Shown here: positions 5,628 to 11,133 of the stretch, in pieces
Layout: every line of letters begins with the position of its first letter
How positions within the stretch are numbered: the first letter of the stretch is position 1
NCBI GenBank assembly: GCA_017390645.1
Contig: JAFPAZ010000039.1
Location: 1 to 11,133 of the forward strand
DNA length: 11,133 nucleotides
Source: Lachnospiraceae bacterium
GTDB taxonomy: Bacteria; Bacillota_A; Clostridia; Lachnospirales; Lachnospiraceae
Reading direction: 5' to 3'
The notes under the pieces: model-generated
Databases searched by the model: none
Told to the model about the DNA's origin: nothing
Seen by the model: only the letters and a program-made list of their open reading frames with translations
Made by a program: the position numbers and the translations under genes

Positions 5628-7076
5628 ATGAACGATAAATATCAAAGTCCATTATCAGAAAGATATGCCAGCAAGGAAATGCAGTACATTTTCTCACCAG
5701 ATATGAAGTTTAAAACCTGGAGAAAATTATGGATTGCGTTAGCAGAAGTAGAAGAAGAGTTAGGCTTAAGTGAAGATGGAAAGCCTGTTATTACGAAGGA
5801 ACAGATTGAAGAGTTAAAAGCTCATGCTGATGAGATTAACTATGATGTTGCAAAAGAAAGAGAAAAATTGGTTCGGCATGATGTTATGTCCCATGTATAT
5901 GCTTATGGTGAGCAGTGTCCAAGTGCAAAAGGGATCATTCACTTAGGTGCTACCAGTTGCTATGTTGGAGACAATACAGATGTCATCATTATGACAGAGG
6001 CTTTAAAGCTTGTGCGTAAGAAGTTAATTAATGTTATCAGTGAATTATCTAAATTTGCTATGAAGTATAAAGATTTACCGACACTTGCTTTTACGCATTT
6101 TCAACCGGCACAGCCTACCACAGTTGGAAAAAGAGCTACTTTATGGTTAATGGAATTAAAATTGGATTTGGATGATATTGAATATATGATCAGCCAGCAG
6201 AAACTGTTAGGCTCCAAAGGTACTACAGGTACACAGGCAAGTTTCCTTGAGTTGTTTAACGGAGATCATGAAACGATTCGTAAAATCGATGGCATGATTG
6301 CAAAGAAGATGGGATTTGAAGATTGCTATCCGGTATCCGGACAGACCTACTCTAGAAAAGTAGATGCCAGGGTGTTAAACGTATTAAGCGGAATTGCCCA
6401 GAGTGCCCATAAGTTTTCTAATGATATCCGTTTATTACAGCACTTAAAAGAAATCGAAGAGCCATTCGAAAAGAATCAGATCGGTTCTTCTGCTATGGCA
6501 TACAAGAGAAATCCTATGAGAAGCGAAAGAATTGCTTCTTTAGCAAATTATGTAATGGTGGATGCTTTAAATCCGGCTATTACCGCAGCAACCCAGTGGT
6601 TTGAAAGAACTTTGGATGATTCTGCAAATAAGAGAATTTCTGTACCGGAAGCATTTCTTGCTATAGATGGTATTTTGGATTTATACTTGAATGTAGTAGA
6701 CGGACTGGTTGTATATGATAAAGTAATCTATCAACATTTCATGAAAGAAATTCCTTTTATGGCAACGGAAAATATTATGATGGATGCCGTAAAACGTGGT
6801 GGAAACAGACAAGAGCTTCATGAATTAATCCGTACTCATTCCATGGCAGCCGCAGCTGTTGTGAAAAAAGAAGGAAAAGAAAACGATTTGGTAGATCGTA
6901 TCGCTAATGATAAGGCATTTTCTATGACGAAGGAACAAATCGAAGCGATTCTGGAACCAAAGAACTTTGTGGGCAGAGCTCCGGAGCAAACAGATGAGTT
7001 CATTACAGAAGTGATTCAGCCTATCTTAGATGCGAATAAGGATCTTCTGGGAATGACAGCAGAAATTAACGTATAA
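5628..7076 (+). CDS. purB: adenylosuccinate lyase
   Basis: PurB removes fumarate from SAICAR (giving AICAR) and from adenylosuccinate (giving AMP). The product is 482 aa, longer than the Bacillus subtilis enzyme (about 430 aa) and close to the animal-type enzyme in length and motifs. Seen are RHDVMSHVYAYG (83-94), GATSCYVGDNTD, THFQPAQPTT with the general-acid/base histidine H157, GTTGTQASF, and the superfamily signature GSSAMAYKRNPMRSERI (286-302) on the catalytic serine loop; alanine replaces the more usual proline after SSAM. The start is the ATG at 5628 after AGGAGG; the frame opens further upstream at 5562, but that ATG has no ribosome site. The 99-bp gap after purC holds only a 5-bp GACAT/ATGTC hairpin. 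purA follows after 25 bp. Confidence 0.97.
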   Translation: MNDKYQSPLSERYASKEMQYIFSPDMKFKTWRKLWIALAEVEEELGLSEDGKPVITKEQIEELKAHADEINYDVAKEREKLVRHDVMSHVYAYGEQCPSAKGIIHLGATSCYVGDNTDVIIMTEALKLVRKKLINVISELSKFAMKYKDLPTLAFTHFQPAQPTTVGKRATLWLMELKLDLDDIEYMISQQKLLGSKGTTGTQASFLELFNGDHETIRKIDGMIAKKMGFEDCYPVSGQTYSRKVDARVLNVLSGIAQSAHKFSNDIRLLQHLKEIEEPFEKNQIGSSAMAYKRNPMRSERIASLANYVMVDALNPAITAATQWFERTLDDSANKRISVPEAFLAIDGILDLYLNVVDGLVVYDKVIYQHFMKEIPFMATENIMMDAVKRGGNRQELHELIRTHSMAAAAVVKKEGKENDLVDRIANDKAFSMTKEQIEAILEPKNFVGRAPEQTDEFITEVIQPILDANKDLLGMTAEINV

Positions 7077-7101
7077 TATACAAAGTTTAGGAGGACTAAG
7101 C

Positions 7102-8391
7102 ATGGTTAAAGCAGTAGTAGGAGCCAATTGGGGCGATGAAGGAAAAGGTAAAATCACAGATATGCTGGCACAGGAGGCAGATATTATTGTGCGTTTCCAA
7201 GGTGGTGCAAATGCCGGACATACTATCGTGAACAATTATGGTAAGTTTGCACTTCATACCTTGCCATCTGGTGTATTTTATGATCATACAACCAGCATCA
7301 TTGGAAATGGTGTTGCTTTAAATATTCCTGTATTATTTAAAGAAGTAAGTGATATTATTGAAAAGGGTGTTCCAATGCCAAAGATTTTGGTATCTGACAG
7401 AGCACAGATGGTAATGCCTTACCATATTTTGTTTGATGCTTATGAAGAAGAACGCTTGGCGGGAAAGTCATTTGGTTCTACAAAATCAGGTATTGCTCCA
7501 TTTTATTCCGATAAATATGCAAAAATTGGGTTTCAGGTAAGCGAATTATATGATGAAGCAGCTTTAAAAGAAAAGCTGGAAAGAGTGATTGCTTCTAAGA
7601 ATGTACTATTGGAGCATTTATATCATAAGCCATTACTGGATTCAGAAGAATTATTCCAGACATTAATGGAATATAGAAAAATGGTAGATCCTTATGTTTG
7701 TGATGTGTCTGTATTTTTGGACGAAGCGATCAAAGAAGGAAAAACTATTTTATTAGAAGGTCAGTTAGGTTCTTTAAAGGATCCGGATCATGGTATTTAT
7801 CCGATGGTAACTTCTTCTTCTACATTAGCTGCTTATGGTGCAATTGGAGCCGGTATTCCGCCATATGAAATCAAAGAAATTATTACGGTATGTAAGGCAT
7901 ATTCTAGTGCAGTTGGTGCCGGAGCTTTTGTAAGTGAGATTTTTGGTGAGGAAGCAGATGAATTAAGAAGACGTGGTGGAGATGGTGGTGAATATGGTGC
8001 TACCACCGGACGACCAAGACGTATGGGATGGTTTGATGTAGTAGCATCTAAGTACGGATGTAGAATTCAGGGAACTACAGATGTTGCATTTACTGTTTTG
8101 GATGTACTTGGATATCTGGATGAAATTCCGGTATGTGTTGCTTATGATATTGATGGAGAAATTACAACCGATTTCCCGGTTACCCATAAGTTAGAAAAAG
8201 CAAAACCTGTGTTGGAAGTGTTGCCGGGATGGAAGACGGATATTCGTGGTATAAAGAAATATGAAGATTTACCGGAAAATTGCCGTAAATATATTGAATT
8301 TGTAGAGGAAAAGATTGGATTCCCGATTACTATGATTTCAAACGGTCCTAGCAGAGATGATATCATTTATCGTAATAAGGTAAAGAATTAA
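7102..8391 (+). CDS. purA: adenylosuccinate synthetase, divergent clostridial type
   Basis: PurA condenses IMP and aspartate with GTP to adenylosuccinate, the first committed step to AMP; PurB then completes it. The product is 429 aa, a normal length. The GTP loop GANWGDEGKGK has the catalytic D12, and NAGHT carries the catalytic H40. VGAGAF, GEYGATTGRPRRMGW (296-310) and the C-terminal NGPSRDD are recognisable. Several sites differ from the E. coli enzyme: the EGAQG IMP-binding loop is EGQLG (219-223), TTGRGIGP is STKSGIAP (126-133), and the position of E. coli Arg143 is K141. These changes suggest a distinct PurA clade, which I believe is widespread in clostridia. The start ATG is 7 nt after TAGGAGG. 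It is the last gene before a strong terminator. Confidence 0.95.
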   Translation: MVKAVVGANWGDEGKGKITDMLAQEADIIVRFQGGANAGHTIVNNYGKFALHTLPSGVFYDHTTSIIGNGVALNIPVLFKEVSDIIEKGVPMPKILVSDRAQMVMPYHILFDAYEEERLAGKSFGSTKSGIAPFYSDKYAKIGFQVSELYDEAALKEKLERVIASKNVLLEHLYHKPLLDSEELFQTLMEYRKMVDPYVCDVSVFLDEAIKEGKTILLEGQLGSLKDPDHGIYPMVTSSSTLAAYGAIGAGIPPYEIKEIITVCKAYSSAVGAGAFVSEIFGEEADELRRRGGDGGEYGATTGRPRRMGWFDVVASKYGCRIQGTTDVAFTVLDVLGYLDEIPVCVAYDIDGEITTDFPVTHKLEKAKPVLEVLPGWKTDIRGIKKYEDLPENCRKYIEFVEEKIGFPITMISNGPSRDDIIYRNKVKN

Positions 8392-8404
8392 TCAGCTCAT
8401 ATGC

Positions 8405-8452
8405 AAAGAGGGTATCTTAAGCGGGTTCGTCCGCTTAAGACAGCCTCTTTTT
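8405..8452 (+). terminator. intrinsic terminator after purA
   Basis: A 10-bp perfect inner stem TCTTAAGCGG/CCGCTTAAGA (8415-8424 with 8431-8440, 6-nt loop) sits on a 7-bp outer stem AAAGAGG/CCTCTTT (8405-8411 with 8444-8450). The stem merges into a run of five T (8448-8452). It is 13 bp after the purA stop and marks the end of the purCBA operon. Confidence 0.88.
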
Positions 8453-8480
8453 AAACTTTTATGAAGGGTGAAGAAATGTT

Positions 8481-11133
8481 ATGAAAGGAAGAATTGAACA
8501 GCTTGCAAAGGGAGATTTTTTAGCTACAAAGCCTTTGGTATCTTTTTCAGTGGATAAAATCGAAGCTAAGATTGCAAAGGGTGATAAGTTAGAAGGTACT
8601 TTTGAAGTGAAAAGTCTGAATTCGGAAGTGGTGAAGGGGAGAGTGTTTTCTTCTGACTATTTTCTTGAGTTGACGCCACATGAATTTATCGGAGAAAAGA
8701 CTCAGATTTCATATAGTATTGACTCTAAGAATTTCCGTGCTCAGGATGTAATTCAGGGGAAAATTTGTATTACCACCAATGGTGGCGAGTTTTTTATTCC
8801 TTTTTCCGTTGAGATATTAGGAAAGAAGGAACGGACCAGTGTAGGTGAAATTAGTGATATTTTTCAATTTGCGTCTTTGGCACAGTCAAATTGGAAGCAA
8901 GCTCTTGAATTGTTTTATCAGGACAATTTCGTTCGCTTATTTTTAAAGGATCAGAAGGAATTAAGGAGAGCATATGAACAAGTAATAAAAAGTTATCGGA
9001 AAGACCAGGCATTAGAGGAATTTTTAATTGCAGCGAAGAAAAAAAATCCGGTGATGATAGCTGTTGATAAAAATGCTTTAAGGTATACCGAGGAAGAAAA
9101 AATCACTTCCGGTATGATTGAAATCCGGCAGAAAAATTGGGGTTATGTAAATGTAAAAGTACGAAGCGATGTTCCTTTTTTGTCTGTGAATGAATCTAAT
9201 TTTGATTCAGGAGTTTTTCATGACAGAAAGTATCAGTTAAAATATACTCTGCATTCGGAATACTTAAAAAATGGAACGAACTTTGGACATATTCATATAG
9301 AAAATACAAATCAAAAGATTGAAATTCCGGTGATTTATACAAAGGCAGAAAAAATTGAAAATAAGAAGGTAAACCATACAGTAAAAGAAAATTTTGTATC
9401 GCTATATCATTATTATTTTGATTTACGTATGGGTAAGATAGAACTAAAAGAATACATAGAAAAGAGCAAGGCTTCTTTAGAAATCCTTATGAAAGAAGAC
9501 AGGAATAACGGATTATTTAAACTGTTAAAGATTAATATGGATATTCTGGCACAAGAAAAAATCCGGGTAGAAAATGAGCTGAAGCGAATTCAAAAAGATG
9601 AATATAAGGCCTTGGAAACGAATGAACAAAGAGCATATTTTGCCTATTTAAAGGCGTTGTTTTATAGAGATGCGGACATAATCAGACAGGCAGTAACGCT
9701 TCTGCGTACTTACGATAAAACGGAAGAAAATCCGATTTACATTAGTTTGTTATTATTTTTAGACGAGGAACTACAGGATGATGAAACCAGGATGCAGGCA
9801 CTTTTGCAGGCTTATGAGAGAGGAATGAACAGTCCTTTTATTTTCTTTGAAGCAAGCGAAATATTAAAAAATAATCCTTCGATGCTAAACAAACTGGATG
9901 ATTTTTATCAAAATGTGGTATTGTGGGATTTTCGGAAAGGATACCTAAGTCCTTTAGTATTAGATCAGTTTATTTTCCTGGCGAGTCGGGAGAAAGAATA
10001 TAAAGAAAAGGTATTTCATATTTTATCCTTTATTTATGAAACAGAAAAGAAAGAAGAGATTCTGTTTGCTATCTGTTCTTTATTACTAAAGGGAAATAAA
10101 ATCAAACATTGTTTTCATGCCTACTATCTTGAAGCAATTCGAAAGAATATGAAGCTGGTGGGATTAAAGGAGGCATTTGTCCGTAGCATTGATTTTGAAA
10201 AATATGAGTTATTTCCTACGGAAGTGTTGATGTATTATGAAAACATGGATGGCTTAAATGAATACGAAAAAGGATATTTGTATGCAGATTTTATTTACTA
10301 TCAGAAACAGTATGGTGCGTATTATGATATGTTTGACGAACAGATAGAAGAATTTATGATGCAGCAGATCCGAAAAGGTGCCATGAATGATCATTTGGCA
10401 GTAGTGTACGCAAAATATTTAAAACCGAAACTGGTAACGGATGAAGTGGCAAAAGAACTTGCAAATATTATTTTTAAGAGAAAACTGACTTGTGAGAATG
10501 ATTCTATTGTTGCGGTAGTGGTAAAACAGGATGAACTTAAATTTGAGCAAAAAGTCCCATTGGTTCACCATGTTGCATATGTGGATATTTTGTCAGAAGA
10601 AACGGTAATCTCTTTCGTGGATAAAGACGGAAATTACTATGTGAGTTCTGTGGAATATAAACTGGATAAATTGGTAGAAGAAAAGGCATTTATCCAAAGG
10701 GCGTATAAGAACAATCCTTATGATTATCGGGTACTTTTGTACTATGTGAAATTGTTGCAGCAGTATCATAAACAGGATATTCAAAGTATCAATGCTGCCT
10801 GTGATTTGCTTGCCATAGAGGAGATTACAGAACAGACAAAACAGGAAGTACTTTGTACGATTCTTCATTACTACTATGAAAATTACAGCGGGGAAATTTT
10901 TGATGAATATCTGAAGAAGGTTGATTTATGTTATTTGGATGATTCTGCAAGGCAGGAAATTATAAATTATTATTTTATCCGAAATCTTTTTGAGTTAGCT
11001 TATTCTGCCATAAAAGAATATGGATATGCAGAAATAGATAAGAAATCTTTGTTCAAGATGACATCTTATCTGGTTCAGGATAAAAACTATCAAGGTGAAG
11101 AATTGCTTACCGGAATTTGCGCCAGGTTGGCAT
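8481..11133 (+). CDS. large DUF5717-like protein (3' end beyond window)
   Basis: An uninterrupted frame of 884 codons runs to the window edge without a stop. The ATG at 8481 follows a weak site (AAGGGTG, 8464-8470). The start MKGRIEQLAKGDF, the NWGYVNVKV block and overall layout resemble DUF5717 proteins of Lachnospiraceae, about 1,000-1,200 aa from memory; function unknown. No signal peptide or membrane segment is visible. Residues 37-113 and 207-288 look like two copies of one beta-sandwich: both have a strand with SD (SSDYFLEL / RSDVPFLSV), then an I/L-x-Y-S/T-[I/L]-x-S core, G-x-I-x-I, and I-P-[FV]. About 85-195 between them and everything after 290 are mainly helical, with Y/F/L-rich helix pairs of a TPR- or SEL1-like look. 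It starts only 28 bp after the purA terminator. Confidence 0.8.
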   Translation, partial: MKGRIEQLAKGDFLATKPLVSFSVDKIEAKIAKGDKLEGTFEVKSLNSEVVKGRVFSSDYFLELTPHEFIGEKTQISYSIDSKNFRAQDVIQGKICITTNGGEFFIPFSVEILGKKERTSVGEISDIFQFASLAQSNWKQALELFYQDNFVRLFLKDQKELRRAYEQVIKSYRKDQALEEFLIAAKKKNPVMIAVDKNALRYTEEEKITSGMIEIRQKNWGYVNVKVRSDVPFLSVNESNFDSGVFHDRKYQLKYTLHSEYLKNGTNFGHIHIENTNQKIEIPVIYTKAEKIENKKVNHTVKENFVSLYHYYFDLRMGKIELKEYIEKSKASLEILMKEDRNNGLFKLLKINMDILAQEKIRVENELKRIQKDEYKALETNEQRAYFAYLKALFYRDADIIRQAVTLLRTYDKTEENPIYISLLLFLDEELQDDETRMQALLQAYERGMNSPFIFFEASEILKNNPSMLNKLDDFYQNVVLWDFRKGYLSPLVLDQFIFLASREKEYKEKVFHILSFIYETEKKEEILFAICSLLLKGNKIKHCFHAYYLEAIRKNMKLVGLKEAFVRSIDFEKYELFPTEVLMYYENMDGLNEYEKGYLYADFIYYQKQYGAYYDMFDEQIEEFMMQQIRKGAMNDHLAVVYAKYLKPKLVTDEVAKELANIIFKRKLTCENDSIVAVVVKQDELKFEQKVPLVHHVAYVDILSEETVISFVDKDGNYYVSSVEYKLDKLVEEKAFIQRAYKNNPYDYRVLLYYVKLLQQYHKQDIQSINAACDLLAIEEITEQTKQEVLCTILHYYYENYSGEIFDEYLKKVDLCYLDDSARQEIINYYFIRNLFELAYSAIKEYGYAEIDKKSLFKMTSYLVQDKNYQGEELLTGICARLA

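Noticed and set aside
8481..11133. Frameshift or decay in the large gene, since its stop is not seen
   Set aside because: The frame was followed from the ATG to the last base without an internal stop; the gene simply runs past the window.

Overview
The window is low-GC Firmicutes DNA, most likely from a Lachnospiraceae or related gut clostridium. The evidence is AT-rich intergenic DNA, strong AGGAGG-type ribosome binding sites, purine enzymes of the clostridial type, and a large protein that resembles DUF5717, a family I know mainly from Lachnospiraceae. No rRNA, tRNA or CRISPR array was seen. Family names come from reading motifs, not from a search.

Positions 1 to about 3190 look like accessory, partly decayed DNA. 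In order they hold: a sigma-A-like promoter and a small ORF whose Shine-Dalgarno lies in a 12-bp stem; a broken remnant of a D12-class DNA adenine methylase; an intact AAA-ATPase-like/PD-(D/E)XK nuclease gene (680-2374); a small Trp-rich ORF that runs head-on into a small minus-strand gene (DUF6809-like); and a 108-bp near-perfect palindrome that looks like a MITE.

Positions 3196 to 4621 are a compact minus-strand operon. A textbook promoter (TTGCAC, 17 bp, TATAAT) drives a single-domain PilZ protein (probable cyclic-di-GMP receptor), followed 18 bp later by an SseB-domain protein.

Positions 4619 to 4823 are a divergent control region. An A-rich tract of about 65 bp separates the pilZ promoter from the purC promoter, and the purC transcript begins with a leader of about 100 nt containing two hairpins.

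Positions 4824 to 8452 are the purC-purB-purA operon, closed by a strong intrinsic terminator. PurC and PurA each add aspartate (to CAIR and to IMP), and PurB removes fumarate from both products, so the operon groups exactly the aspartate-in/fumarate-out steps of AMP synthesis. PurA is of a divergent type with changes at IMP-contact positions.

From 8481 to the window edge runs a large open gene (884 codons, no stop) that starts only 28 bp after the terminator. It has two N-terminal beta-sandwich-like repeats followed by a long helical region.
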